The notes beneath the pieces are model-generated. The model was not told where the DNA came from, searched no databases, and was given only the letters and a program-made list of their open reading frames with translations. Below, piece by piece: positions 42,401 through 50,201 of a DNA stretch of 64,000 bases. Both the position numbers and the translations under genes were made by a program. The stretch comes from Treponema sp. GTDB lineage: Bacteria; Spirochaetota; Spirochaetia; Treponematales; Treponemataceae. The DNA is taken from contig JAEDJA010000005.1 of assembly GCA_016296575.1 (NCBI GenBank), positions 46,776 through 110,775 on the forward strand, in the 5' to 3' direction. Each line of letters starts with the position of its first letter. The stretch's first letter is position 1.

Positions 42401-42653
42401 TTTAAGAGATTGTATTATCAAAGGATCCGCCAGCCGAATCAGACCAATTCTGATTACAACCCTCACCACCCTTCTTGGAGATATACCAATGGCTATTTCC
42501 AAAGGTGAAGGCGCCGAAATTTATGCTCCTATGGGACAGGCCATTGTAGGCGGACTTATTACAAGTACACTCATTACCCTTGTACTGATTCCCGTTCTTT
42601 ACTATATGGTAGAAAAAAAGAAGACAAAAAAACTTTTAATTAAGGAAGAATAA
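39450..42653 (+). CDS. RND efflux pump, HAE1-like
   Basis: 1067 residues from a GTG start, typical length, with twelve membrane segments and two large periplasmic loops. YPGASAEDVEQDVT in the first loop is a common RND mark. In TM4 the pair that is DD in AcrB reads VVDGS, and in TM10 the AcrB Lys is Val (SGVVVNSAI). These changes match SwrC-like pumps of other phyla, so the proton relay differs from AcrB. The substrate is unknown. It sits in an adaptor-pump-lipoprotein-TolC operon. Confidence 0.93.
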   Translation: MKIADFSIKHPVIITMLLIVLAVFGLYSLNDMPTAFMTNVTMPQAVIYTVYPGASAEDVEQDVTKILEDAFVTLPNFKSIESASYSSISFVTVTYRDGVDPNDQLEELRNRIRELKSQLPDGISGEPHALVGGMSMLPIITFSIDAGKDEERTARFIEQELTPRLTQINGVSNISTEGGRELQVNIKLRTDDLTARGISVSQVYQILNYGNVSLPLGTADHQSRTIQVRYQGGFASIDDIANLPVGVADGTTIIHLSDVADISYDYAKSDYHVSNGKTPLTLVSVTKRTDGDTVTIIKKIKKILKNLEEENSGAVKFHIISDDSRSVSASLKTVITSGIMGIIFAVLVILLFMADWRATLTIGLSIPLCILFSFIGLRLFDMSLNLMSFSGLVISLGMVVDGSTVMLDQIYRYYKERTPDGKLAYTVNQSIYRGWDEVAGSILASTATTMVVFIPMALLTGLIGNILNAVSITILVAIGSSFIVALIIVPYLLKLLLKDEGPAIRTKPRTFDVFMDKLEDWYRGVLEWALNKRKTIIAFSIFLLVFSGVIALRLGIAFIPSTDAGEFYISVDFPIGTTIEQTEAKMDLAQKLLYDYVPEIDSIVLYTGQSQNKGIMTMAASECAYAHVILVPVAERKRGVHEIMLQMQEIWAATLPDAKVTLENGGFDKLMGYVSGSGYGITLQSENLELLYETACKIRDQLETHPDVTSATLNSNFDTSTMIIDMSQEYLSSLGLTSYQAGITSAILFQGMDCGKFKDNETGRRYNIRLFSDITDKSITSDDIANVHIVTDQGQDISFAALSDIYVEKSISQINRKNRAKVITVSANLVSENTANVSQFVNDYLAKNPLPSGVASAPGGVMALIRDMITPMVTALLIAIFLVYTVMVIQFEKFKQPLLIMATVPFCFIGVVLGLMMFGSTMNLLAMLGIVSLSGVVVNSAIILVDYINLLRKQKKEELARQKGKQNRDGEWEITLSDDEENQLLRDCIIKGSASRIRPILITTLTTLLGDIPMAISKGEGAEIYAPMGQAIVGGLITSTLITLVLIPVLYYMVEKKKTKKLLIKEE

Positions 42654-43709
42654 ATGAAAAAATCTTTGGTACTATTGATGATCGCAGTTTCCCTTCTTTT
42701 CACCAGCTGCTACTCTGTTTTTTCCGGTGGAACAGGCGGTCGTGTTGTTGATGCAGAAAGTACAACTTCGCCTAAAAAAGGGATTGCCGATGTTGATGTT
42801 TATGCCTATTCTGATGAAGAAACCCGAAATAAAGATTTCAGTAACTGGTCTGGAGGACGTTTTTCTCCATCTTCTACAGGCTATGTAAAAACAGTTTCCG
42901 ACAATGACGGCTCCTTTACATTGAATAAGATTTACTGGAAAAACAAAAAACCAGCTTTTGGGAAAGATGCAGACAGTTCTCGTATTTTCCTGCTTTTTTA
43001 CCACGAAAACTACGGACTTGTTAAAGGCGATACTGTAATTGTATCAGACAGTCTTACTACAAATATTTACCAGGAACTTACAGCTGTCCGAAAAAGTACT
43101 GACCTTCACATCCGACTTATTGATGTTGGAACAGGACGAGAAACATCAAACTCACTTACAGTAAAAGTTTCAGTTCCTCAGGAAAACGGACATGACAAGA
43201 TTTTTGAACAGACTGTTACAGGAAACGGAATCATTTCGGTAAATTATCCAAGAAACTCTAATCCTACTGCAAAAATAACTTACGAAATGTCAGGGGAAAA
43301 AACATGGAAAGCCTGTTTCAACAATGATTCCACTGAAAAATACAAATTTAAGGATGATTCTTCTATGAATGTAATACTTTCCGGCTCCAGCATTACTGTT
43401 GAATGTTATGGAAAACCTACAAGAATCTATGTGCCAGACGTAAGCGGAACAACTACAAGTCCAGGAACAAAAGTTACTCTTTCTGCTAAATACAATGAAG
43501 AATCCATCGATTGTAAAGAAGCCTTTTCAAGTCCACAGTCAATAGGATCAGGTTCGACAACAATAAATTCCTTCAGATTTAATAATCAGGGCCGTTATTG
43601 GACAGACCTTACCTATGAAACTGCAGACGTTGATATCACCATAGTCTTTAACCAATCAAATACTCTTACCGTAAAAAACACCTCTGAAGAAGTATCTGTA
43701 AATCTTTAA
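42654..43709 (+). CDS. Lipoprotein of unknown function in the RND operon
   Basis: 351 residues directly following the pump gene. Signal sequence with lipobox LFTSC gives lipid attachment at Cys19. Residues about 35-115 (GIADVDVYAYSDEETRN... SDNDGSFTLNKI) resemble a carboxypeptidase-regulatory-like beta-sandwich; the rest is beta-rich with many Ser/Thr. It sits between pump and TolC genes, where it might be a helper lipoprotein of the efflux system. I do not recognise a family. Confidence 0.75.
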   Translation: MKKSLVLLMIAVSLLFTSCYSVFSGGTGGRVVDAESTTSPKKGIADVDVYAYSDEETRNKDFSNWSGGRFSPSSTGYVKTVSDNDGSFTLNKIYWKNKKPAFGKDADSSRIFLLFYHENYGLVKGDTVIVSDSLTTNIYQELTAVRKSTDLHIRLIDVGTGRETSNSLTVKVSVPQENGHDKIFEQTVTGNGIISVNYPRNSNPTAKITYEMSGEKTWKACFNNDSTEKYKFKDDSSMNVILSGSSITVECYGKPTRIYVPDVSGTTTSPGTKVTLSAKYNEESIDCKEAFSSPQSIGSGSTTINSFRFNNQGRYWTDLTYETADVDITIVFNQSNTLTVKNTSEEVSVNL

Positions 43710-43710
43710 T

Positions 43711-45093
43711 ATGAAAAAACTGATAATTTTAAGCACACTAATTTTTCTCACTTTTTTCCTTAATGCAGAAGCACTTTATAATCTGGAATATTTAAAATCT
43801 GCCATTGAAAACCATAATCCGGAGCTTCTGCTTGCAAAAGAAGAATACAACCGTAGTCTTTACGACCTTAAAGATGCCTACGCAAATTTTGGTCCAACAC
43901 TGGATTTTCAAGCCAGCGGAACTTACATGGTAAATCCTCCTGTAGGATCCATTTCCATCAATGTTGATGATATTCTCAATTCCGTGCAGTGGCCTTCTGG
44001 AGTAAAACCTGCCGCCTCAGGACAGTACATTAAAGTTTATGACGGAATGGAACCATTTAATTACAGTTTCGGACTCACCTTGAATCAGCCGGTCTTTACC
44101 TGGGGAAAAATCACCAACGGAGCAAAGCTTTATAAGGAAGTTTCAAAAATACAGGCATTGAACTATGAAAACGAAAAAGACAAGCTTGTAGCTGAACTTG
44201 AAACCAGACTGTCTGTTCTTGTTTATTTACATCAGATCCAGGACATTCTACTTGAAGAACAGGAACTGGCCGCCCGCCTTGTAAAATATAGCGAAGATGC
44301 AGAAGAAAGCGGCATGATTCTTCATCAGGATGTGGTTGACGCAAAAATTCAGGCAAAAGAAATCGACTTGGCTATTCAGGGCATAAAAGAACAGGTTTCC
44401 AATCAGCTCATAGAACTTTCCCGCCAGACAGGAATTGAAAACCTTCAGTGGGAACAGATTGAATACTCTCTTGATGAAGAACTGGTTCCACAAATTTTTG
44501 AGCGTGATCGAGACGAAATGATGGAAAAAGCCCTCTCCGGTGAAAACAAGAACATCAAAATGATTCTTATGCTCCAGAATGTAAATGAACTGGCTACCAA
44601 GATTTCCAAAGCATCATTGTACTACAAACCTGATATTGGGCTTCAGATGAGCGCTTCTTATGGAGGATCCCGTTTTCCATTTTTTGAGCCTAACTGGCGG
44701 CGTAAAGACGATTATACAATGAACATTTCAATTGGAATAAAAACTACAGTCTGGGACGGCGGTAAAAAGCTAAACGATGTAGCAAGAAAGATTTCTCAGG
44801 AAGCAACAGGCAGCATCAATGTGGACAGTGCCCGATCTACTATACGAAAAACCATAAGTGAACAGTGGAATACTGCAGATATAAGTAAAATCAAGGTGGA
44901 ATATCAGGATCTTAAAATAGAAACTGCCCTTTCCAAAATCCAACAGCAGACCACTCTGTATGAAAATGGTGTAGCTTCGGAAAGTGATTTGATTTCTGCA
45001 AAAATCCAGTGGTGTAATGAAAGAATAGAAAAGGCTCAGCAGGAACTGTCTTTGGTAACTGCCTGCTATACTTTGAAAATTCTTTCAATGTAG
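43711..45093 (+). CDS. TolC-like outer-membrane efflux protein
   Basis: 460 residues. Signal peptide 1-20 (cleavage near NAEA). The repeated long-helix pattern of TolC is visible in two halves: LKSAIENHNPELLLAKEEYNRS and, later, KIETALSKIQQQTTLYENGVASESDLISAK. It would form the outer-membrane channel for the pump encoded upstream, 1 bp after the lipoprotein gene. Confidence 0.93.
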   Translation: MKKLIILSTLIFLTFFLNAEALYNLEYLKSAIENHNPELLLAKEEYNRSLYDLKDAYANFGPTLDFQASGTYMVNPPVGSISINVDDILNSVQWPSGVKPAASGQYIKVYDGMEPFNYSFGLTLNQPVFTWGKITNGAKLYKEVSKIQALNYENEKDKLVAELETRLSVLVYLHQIQDILLEEQELAARLVKYSEDAEESGMILHQDVVDAKIQAKEIDLAIQGIKEQVSNQLIELSRQTGIENLQWEQIEYSLDEELVPQIFERDRDEMMEKALSGENKNIKMILMLQNVNELATKISKASLYYKPDIGLQMSASYGGSRFPFFEPNWRRKDDYTMNISIGIKTTVWDGGKKLNDVARKISQEATGSINVDSARSTIRKTISEQWNTADISKIKVEYQDLKIETALSKIQQQTTLYENGVASESDLISAKIQWCNERIEKAQQELSLVTACYTLKILSM

Positions 45094-45107
45094 TACCTTA
45101 AAATCTA

Positions 45108-45136
45108 TTGATTTTTCTTATCTACTTGATTACACT
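45108..45136 (+). promoter_or_regulatory. Promoter of the Asp-rich gene
   Basis: -35 TTGATT (45108-45113), 17 bp spacer, -10 TACACT (45131-45136); GGAG at 45175-45178 is 7 bp before the ATG. Confidence 0.6.
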
Positions 45137-45185
45137 CTAGTTATCGAATGTGAGTTCACGGCCTTAATCTATTTGGAGTTTTTAT

Positions 45186-45488
45186 ATGTCATTTGCTGAC
45201 GATTCAATTGATTTCGATTTTAATATGTCACTTTCTTACGGTGATGAATACGATGATTTTGATGATACCTTCGACGATGACGATTTCGATTACGAAGATG
45301 ACGACACACTAGACGAATTTGACGATGATGCCGACATGTACGACGACGACATCATGGATGAAGACACCGACGATTTCGACGAACCTTACGACGATTACGA
45401 ACCGGAAGACGGATACGTTCACCGCACCCGTGACGCCGAAGAACTTGTTGATGAAGACGACATTGACTTTGATGACGACAACTTCTAA
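45186..45488 (+). CDS. Highly acidic Asp-rich small protein
   Basis: 100 residues with 41 Asp and 10 Glu against two Arg and no Lys. Phe and Tyr recur between Asp runs (DDFDDTFDDDDFDYEDDD). No signal peptide. A ribosome site, promoter and strong terminator all fit, so the frame is likely real. Such proteins may bind cations or mimic nucleic acid; no family was recognised. It lies alone between tolC and a convergent trpR-like gene. Confidence 0.75.
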   Translation: MSFADDSIDFDFNMSLSYGDEYDDFDDTFDDDDFDYEDDDTLDEFDDDADMYDDDIMDEDTDDFDEPYDDYEPEDGYVHRTRDAEELVDEDDIDFDDDNF

Positions 45489-45518
45489 AAAACAAAACAG
45501 ATATTTATAACTATAAAA

Positions 45519-45542
45519 AAAAGGACCCACGAGGGCCCTTTT
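45519..45542. terminator. Bidirectional terminator between the Asp-rich and TrpR-like genes
   Basis: AAAAGGACCC-ACGA-GGGCCCTTTT, one mismatch; T runs follow on both strands. Confidence 0.85.
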
Positions 45543-45558
45543 CTATTAATTCTGATAT

Positions 45559-45870
45559 TTACTTATCACCACGGAGATCCAGCATTTTTCGGAAAGCACT
45601 TTCCGGTTTTGCAAGTTCTTTAGATCCTCTTGTTATTTTACAAAGGGACATACCATATTTTTTTGCAATGTCACGCTGGGTAACACCGCTGTTGATTTCC
45701 TTTACAAGCTGCCATCTCTTTGCGAAATCAGTTCTTTCAGCTTTTGTGAAAAGACACTCACAAAAATCCATCAAAAACTGCTCATCTCCGCTTTTCATTA
45801 TCAAATGACAAAGTTCCTTAAGATTTTCGGAAACAAATTCGTCATTTACTTCATTATTGTTATCATTCAT
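45559..45870 (-). CDS. TrpR-like repressor
   Basis: 103 residues from ATG 45870 (a TTG at 45894 is also in frame). A TrpR-fold: helical N-terminus then LVKEINSGVTQRDIAKKYGMSLCKITRGSKEL, whose SLCKITRGSKEL part closely follows the TrpR recognition helix. TrpR binds Trp and represses trp genes; YerC-type relatives without a known ligand are the alternative. No trp gene is in the window. It is downstream of the rubredoxin genes on the same strand, with a 27 bp gap. Confidence 0.75.
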   Translation of the reverse strand: MNDNNNEVNDEFVSENLKELCHLIMKSGDEQFLMDFCECLFTKAERTDFAKRWQLVKEINSGVTQRDIAKKYGMSLCKITRGSKELAKPESAFRKMLDLRGDK

Positions 45871-45897
45871 AGAAACAGTATAAGATTGTTTCAATAA

Positions 45898-46056
45898 TTA
45901 TTCAATGATAAAAACGTCTTTTGAAGCACCACATTCCGGACATTTATAATCATCTGGAACATCAGCCCATGCTGTTCCTGCTGGAACATTGTTCTTTTCA
46001 TCTCCTTCTGATGAATCATAAACATAGCCACAATTATCGCACTGCATTCTTTCCAT
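45898..46056 (-). CDS. Rubredoxin (copy 1)
   Basis: 52 residues, too short for many ORF lists. Two CxxC knuckles are visible, CDNCGYVYD near the start and CPECGASKDVF near the end, which hold one iron. Electron carrier, often in oxygen or peroxide defence of anaerobes. GGAAGGT lies before the ATG. It follows copy 2 by 16 bp. Confidence 0.95.
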   Translation of the reverse strand: MERMQCDNCGYVYDSSEGDEKNNVPAGTAWADVPDDYKCPECGASKDVFIIE

Positions 46057-46072
46057 ATATAACCTTCCAATT

Positions 46073-46240
46073 TTATTGATTTTCTGTTATATCCACGAAA
46101 TCAGATTTGGGAGCCTGACACAAAGGACATTTCCAATCCTCCGGCAACTGCTCCCAAGTGGTTCCCTTTTCGATTCTGTAGTCAGCATCACCTTCTTCAG
46201 AATCATAAATGTACCCGCAGATTTTACATTCATATTTCAT
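46073..46240 (-). CDS. Rubredoxin (copy 2)
   Basis: 55 residues. CKICGYIYDSEEGD and CPLCQAPKSDF supply four Cys ligands. It is about half identical to copy 1, and first in the operon behind the promoter at 46249-46276. The partner (for instance a rubrerythrin or reductase) is not adjacent. Confidence 0.95.
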   Translation of the reverse strand: MKYECKICGYIYDSEEGDADYRIEKGTTWEQLPEDWKCPLCQAPKSDFVDITENQ

Positions 46241-46248
46241 ATTCTGTT

Positions 46249-46276
46249 ATTCTACCACGGATACTGCATTTTGCAA
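46249..46276 (-). promoter_or_regulatory. Promoter of the rubredoxin operon
   Basis: Minus-strand -35 TTGCAA (46276-46271), 16 bp spacer, -10 TAGAAT (46254-46249), 8 bp before the ATG codon of copy 2, so the leader would be very short. Confidence 0.5.
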
Positions 46277-46286
46277 GTAAATTTGA

Positions 46287-46316
46287 CTAATTGGAGAAAC
46301 CCTAATTGGAGAAACC
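46287..46316. repeat. Perfect 15-bp tandem duplication CTAATTGGAGAAACC
   Basis: Two exact copies (46287-46301, 46302-46316). The second touches the stop codon of the HtrA gene (46316-46318). Confidence 0.95.
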
Positions 46317-47725
46317 TACTTTATTCGGTAAGTTCCCGTTGTAATGGTTCCGCCGTTAGAATAAATATCAAAATTGATTGATTTTTCGGCATTAGCCAAA
46401 GCTTCGTAAAATTCCTTTACATTCTTTACTGCTTTTCCATTTACTGCAGTAATAATATCATTGTTCTGAAGTCTCAAAGTTGCGGCAGCTGTTTTTTCAT
46501 AAATATTAGAAACAATCACACCCTGAACTTTTTTATCAATATCATATTTTTTGCGGACATCATCTGTAAGAGGAACAGCTATAAATCCTGGCCACAATTT
46601 ATTGTTGGCATTTTCTACTTCAGATGTACGTTCTTCAACTTTTACTGCAATTGGCGAGATTTTCTTTCCGCCACGGTAAACTTCAAAAGTTGCAGTTGTA
46701 CCAACCTGAAGGCTTCCTACATCACGAACCAGCTGGTTTGTAGATTTTACAGATTTTCCATTCAATGAAACAATAAAATCACCTGGTCGCAAACCACATT
46801 TAAAAGCAGGGCTTCCAAGGAATACTTCGGCAGCAAAAGCACCGTTTAATTTTTCTACACCAAGTTCTTTTTTGAATTCGTCAGTAATATCTGTAAGACT
46901 TACACCTACCCAACCATATTTAATCTTTCCACTTGAAATGAAAGATGAAATTGCTGATTTAATATTGTTGATTGGAATTGAGAAACCAAGTCCCTGTGAG
47001 CCACCTGAATTTGAAGCAATCCATGTATTGATTCCGATTACTTCCCCATAAATATTGATAAGAGGTCCACCTGAGTTTCCCTGGTTAATTGCTGCATCGG
47101 TCTGAATGAAATCATTGATATTTCCAATTCCAGAACCGTCTCGTCCGGTTGCAGAAATAATTCCCTGTGTTACTGACTGGCTGTATCCAAGTGGAGCACC
47201 CATTGCAAAACAGATGTCACCAGGCTGAACTAAGTCTGAATCACCAAGCTTTGCCACAGGAAGAGTTTCTTTTGCTTCAAAGGAAACAAGGGCAATGTCA
47301 GTACGCTCATCTGCTCCAACAAGTTTTCCTTCAAATACTCGATTATCATTCAGTTTGATTGTAATTTTTGTTGCAGAACCTGCTACGTGATTATTTGTAA
47401 CTACGTAGTAAGTATTGCCTTTTCTTTCAACAATTACCCCTGATCCAAGTCCAGAAGTTTCATATTCTCGGGTACTTGATGAATCAGGATAACCAAAGAA
47501 GAACGGAATATTTGCAAAAGGATTTGTAACGGTTTTTGTTTCTGTTACATCAACTTCTACAACTGATGGCAGAAGAGTTGAACTGATATTTCGGAAAGTT
47601 GTCTGAAGAGATTCCAGATATTTTAGTGAATCATTCTGACTGCTTCTTGGAGGATCTGCAAAGGCATTAAATGAAAGCAGAGCTGCAAGTGTAAAAGAAA
47701 CAAGTTTTTTGAAAGTCTTATTCAT
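46316..47725 (-). CDS. HtrA/DegP-like periplasmic serine protease
   Basis: 469 residues. Signal peptide 1-23 (ALLSFNAFA). Trypsin-like domain with His in TNNHVAG (about 113), Asp in RTDIALV (about 143) and Ser in NQGNSGGPL (about 218). Two PDZ domains follow at about 265-355 and 370-465 (WVGVSLTDIT and KKVQGVIVSNI). It degrades or chaperones misfolded periplasmic proteins. Transcribed alone. Confidence 0.95.
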   Translation of the reverse strand: MNKTFKKLVSFTLAALLSFNAFADPPRSSQNDSLKYLESLQTTFRNISSTLLPSVVEVDVTETKTVTNPFANIPFFFGYPDSSSTREYETSGLGSGVIVERKGNTYYVVTNNHVAGSATKITIKLNDNRVFEGKLVGADERTDIALVSFEAKETLPVAKLGDSDLVQPGDICFAMGAPLGYSQSVTQGIISATGRDGSGIGNINDFIQTDAAINQGNSGGPLINIYGEVIGINTWIASNSGGSQGLGFSIPINNIKSAISSFISSGKIKYGWVGVSLTDITDEFKKELGVEKLNGAFAAEVFLGSPAFKCGLRPGDFIVSLNGKSVKSTNQLVRDVGSLQVGTTATFEVYRGGKKISPIAVKVEERTSEVENANNKLWPGFIAVPLTDDVRKKYDIDKKVQGVIVSNIYEKTAAATLRLQNNDIITAVNGKAVKNVKEFYEALANAEKSINFDIYSNGGTITTGTYRIK

Positions 47726-47821
47726 ATAATAACTCCTTTTTTCTGTTATGCTATATATACAAAATAATAAATTTTTGAGAATTGTGTTACATATAAAACA
47801 AAAAGTTATAGGAGATAATAA

Positions 47822-48580
47822 TTATTTATAATTAAGGTCGGTAAGAACTTCTGTATGGTCTTCAAAAATAGCAACAGTGTGTTCTTCATGACAGGAAACA
47901 GAACCATCGGCAGTAAGAACAGTCCATCCATTAGCTGCAAGTTCAGTTTCATCAGTTCCAATGTTGATCATTGGTTCAAGGGCAAGCACCATTCCCGGTT
48001 TAATTCGTGGATTCATACCGCGGAAAGGACAGTTTGGAACACTAGGATCTTCATGAACATCAAGTCCAACACCGTGACCACAGTATTCATAAACTACACC
48101 ATATTCATGTTCACCCCAGGCAATATCAAAAACTGCATTAGAAATATCTTTAATTCGATTGCCATTAACACAGGCATCTATGGCAGCCTGAAGACACTGT
48201 TTAGTAACTTCATGGAGTTTTTTTACTTCGGCATCAACATTACCAATAAGCACCGAATGTGTGCTGTCAGAAATATAGCCATCAAGATCAATTCCAACGT
48301 CAAGAGAAACCAGATCACCTTCTTCAATAAAACGTTTTTTTGATGGAACACCGTGAATTATTTCATTATTGATGGAAATACATACGCTTCCTGGAAAATT
48401 TTCACGATGCCAGGCTGGTTTTCCACCGTGCTTGGTAATAAAATTATAGAACATTGTGTCTACATCTTTTGTAGACATACCGGCTTTAACTTTTGGAAGA
48501 AGTTCATTGAACATATCTGCTGTAAGATGACAGGCCTTTCGGATGCCGTCAATCTGCTCAATTGTTTTTAATCTGATCAT
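47822..48580 (-). CDS. map: Methionine aminopeptidase type I
   Basis: 252 residues, the usual size. Removes initiator Met from new proteins. Metal ligands are visible: DVGIDLDGYISDSTH, GHGVGLDVHEDP, and LEPMINIGTDE with CHEEHTVAI. It is transcribed alone, with 77 bp to the divergent gene at 48658. Confidence 0.97.
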   Translation of the reverse strand: MIRLKTIEQIDGIRKACHLTADMFNELLPKVKAGMSTKDVDTMFYNFITKHGGKPAWHRENFPGSVCISINNEIIHGVPSKKRFIEEGDLVSLDVGIDLDGYISDSTHSVLIGNVDAEVKKLHEVTKQCLQAAIDACVNGNRIKDISNAVFDIAWGEHEYGVVYEYCGHGVGLDVHEDPSVPNCPFRGMNPRIKPGMVLALEPMINIGTDETELAANGWTVLTADGSVSCHEEHTVAIFEDHTEVLTDLNYK

Positions 48581-48657
48581 GCATATATTTTAATAACATA
48601 GAAAAAAGGTGTCAAATAGTGTGGAAATTTAAACATACTTTTTGATATATTAGAAAT

Positions 48658-49536
48658 ATGCTTGAAATTCTAAATACAGAAATGCCATCAATTTTTACTT
48701 TACCTCTTGCTCAAGTTTTTCTCCTGTTCATCATCTTTTCTTTTGTTGGCTGGATTTCTGAAGTATTCTATGTGGGAGTTTTCCACGAACATAAATTTGT
48801 AAACCGCGGAATGCTCCATGGTCCTATTTGTCCTGTATACGGATTTGGAGGACTGGTTATTTTCTGCCAGCCGCTTTTTATTCTTGATTCCTGGATTTTC
48901 AGTTTCATTGGTTCCATGATTCTTTGTTCTGCCGTTGAATATTTGGCAAGTTACGTTCTGGAAAAAACACTGCATACAACCTGGTGGGATTATTCTCACT
49001 ATAAATTCCATTTGAATGGGCGAATCTGTCTTTTGAACTCAACCTTATTCGGACTTATGGGTATGGCAGGAGCAAAAATTCTTCGTCCTATTCTTTACTG
49101 GCTTTTGTGTCTTTTGAATCAGCGGCAGACTGAACTTGTATCAGTAGGACTTGCCCTTGTTCTTTTAATTGATTTGATTACTACAATCAACCGCCTTGTG
49201 AACTTTCGTACTGTTATGGCCCGCATAAAAGACTTTGGTGAAGAGCTTAAAGTTCGATTTGCTGAAGAAACCTGGTTTAATGGAGAAAGCTTTGAAACTA
49301 TGTTTGCCTCAGTCCGATTGCATGCAGAAGAAACAAAAGATAAAGTTTCTGTTGCTCTTGTAGAAAAAATGGACCACCTTGCAGAACACAGACAGAAATA
49401 CATCAATACATTCATTGCAAAATTCCCTACAATGAAAAGTAAGCTCCACTCAGACTCTCTTGAATATGCAAAGCTGAAGTTCAAGGTGGCAGTTGCCGAA
49501 AAGAAAAGCAGAATTAAAGAAAAACTTGCCCGATAA
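48658..49536 (+). CDS. CmpB-like putative ABC-transporter type IV membrane protein
   Basis: 292 residues with five or six membrane helices in the first 175 and a long, charged cytosolic C-terminus with coiled-coil character. FSFVGWISEVFYVGVFHEHKFVNRGMLHGP and GPICPVYGFGG-like runs are diagnostic of PF06541. The family is labelled ABC-transporter type IV but its true role is unclear. It precedes gph by 23 bp. Confidence 0.8.
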   Translation: MLEILNTEMPSIFTLPLAQVFLLFIIFSFVGWISEVFYVGVFHEHKFVNRGMLHGPICPVYGFGGLVIFCQPLFILDSWIFSFIGSMILCSAVEYLASYVLEKTLHTTWWDYSHYKFHLNGRICLLNSTLFGLMGMAGAKILRPILYWLLCLLNQRQTELVSVGLALVLLIDLITTINRLVNFRTVMARIKDFGEELKVRFAEETWFNGESFETMFASVRLHAEETKDKVSVALVEKMDHLAEHRQKYINTFIAKFPTMKSKLHSDSLEYAKLKFKVAVAEKKSRIKEKLAR

Positions 49537-49559
49537 TAAGGCAGATTAAAAGGAAATAT

Positions 49560-50201
49560 ATGATGATTAAACTGATTATTTTTGATATGGACGGAACCTT
49601 GCTGAACACCATTGATGATCTTGCAACGGCTACAAACTATGCTCTTGAAAAAAACGGATTTCCACTGCGAACAACTGATGAAATCAAACAGTTTGTAGGA
49701 AACGGTGTTGAAAAGCTGATTGAACGAGCTTTAGGCGAAGAAAACCTTTCACATTTCGATACAGTTTACTCTGATTTTCTTCCATATTACTCAGCTCACA
49801 GTAAAGATAAAACCTGTGCCTACAAGGGAATTCCTGAACTTTTAACGGAACTAAAAAAACGAGGTATCAGACTTGCTGTGAACACCAATAAACCCCAGGA
49901 ACCTGCCGCTGCTCTTACAGAAGAATACTTTCCTGGCATCTTTGATTATACCTGCGGCGCAAAACCAGAAAATCAAAAGAAACCAAGTCCAGACGGATGC
50001 AACGAAATAATGAAACTGTTCAACATTTCCAAAGAAGAAACAATTTACATAGGTGATTCTGATGTAGATTATCTAACTGGAAAAAATGCAAAAGTTCACA
50101 TTATTTCTGTTACCTGGGGATTCCGCACCAAAGATTTCCTTGTACAAAAAGGTGCAAAAACATTCATTGATAAACCAGATCAGCTTTTGGAGTATTTATG
50201 A
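49560..50201 (+). CDS. gph: HAD phosphatase, phosphoglycolate phosphatase-like
   Basis: 213 residues. Motif I FDMDGTLLNT, the cap region, AVNTNKP (motif II Thr/Asn), Lys of KKPSPDG and Asp pair of IGDSDVDY give an HAD phosphatase. Its closest functional class is Gph, which salvages 2-phosphoglycolate made in DNA repair. Two ATG codons are adjacent; AAGGAAA lies before them. It overlaps the next gene by 4 bp. Confidence 0.88.
   Translation: MMIKLIIFDMDGTLLNTIDDLATATNYALEKNGFPLRTTDEIKQFVGNGVEKLIERALGEENLSHFDTVYSDFLPYYSAHSKDKTCAYKGIPELLTELKKRGIRLAVNTNKPQEPAAALTEEYFPGIFDYTCGAKPENQKKPSPDGCNEIMKLFNISKEETIYIGDSDVDYLTGKNAKVHIISVTWGFRTKDFLVQKGAKTFIDKPDQLLEYL

Noticed and set aside
45309..45530. Minus-strand frame opposite the Asp-rich gene
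   Set aside because: Val/Phe-rich mirror of GAC/GAT codons; the plus frame has promoter, site and terminator.
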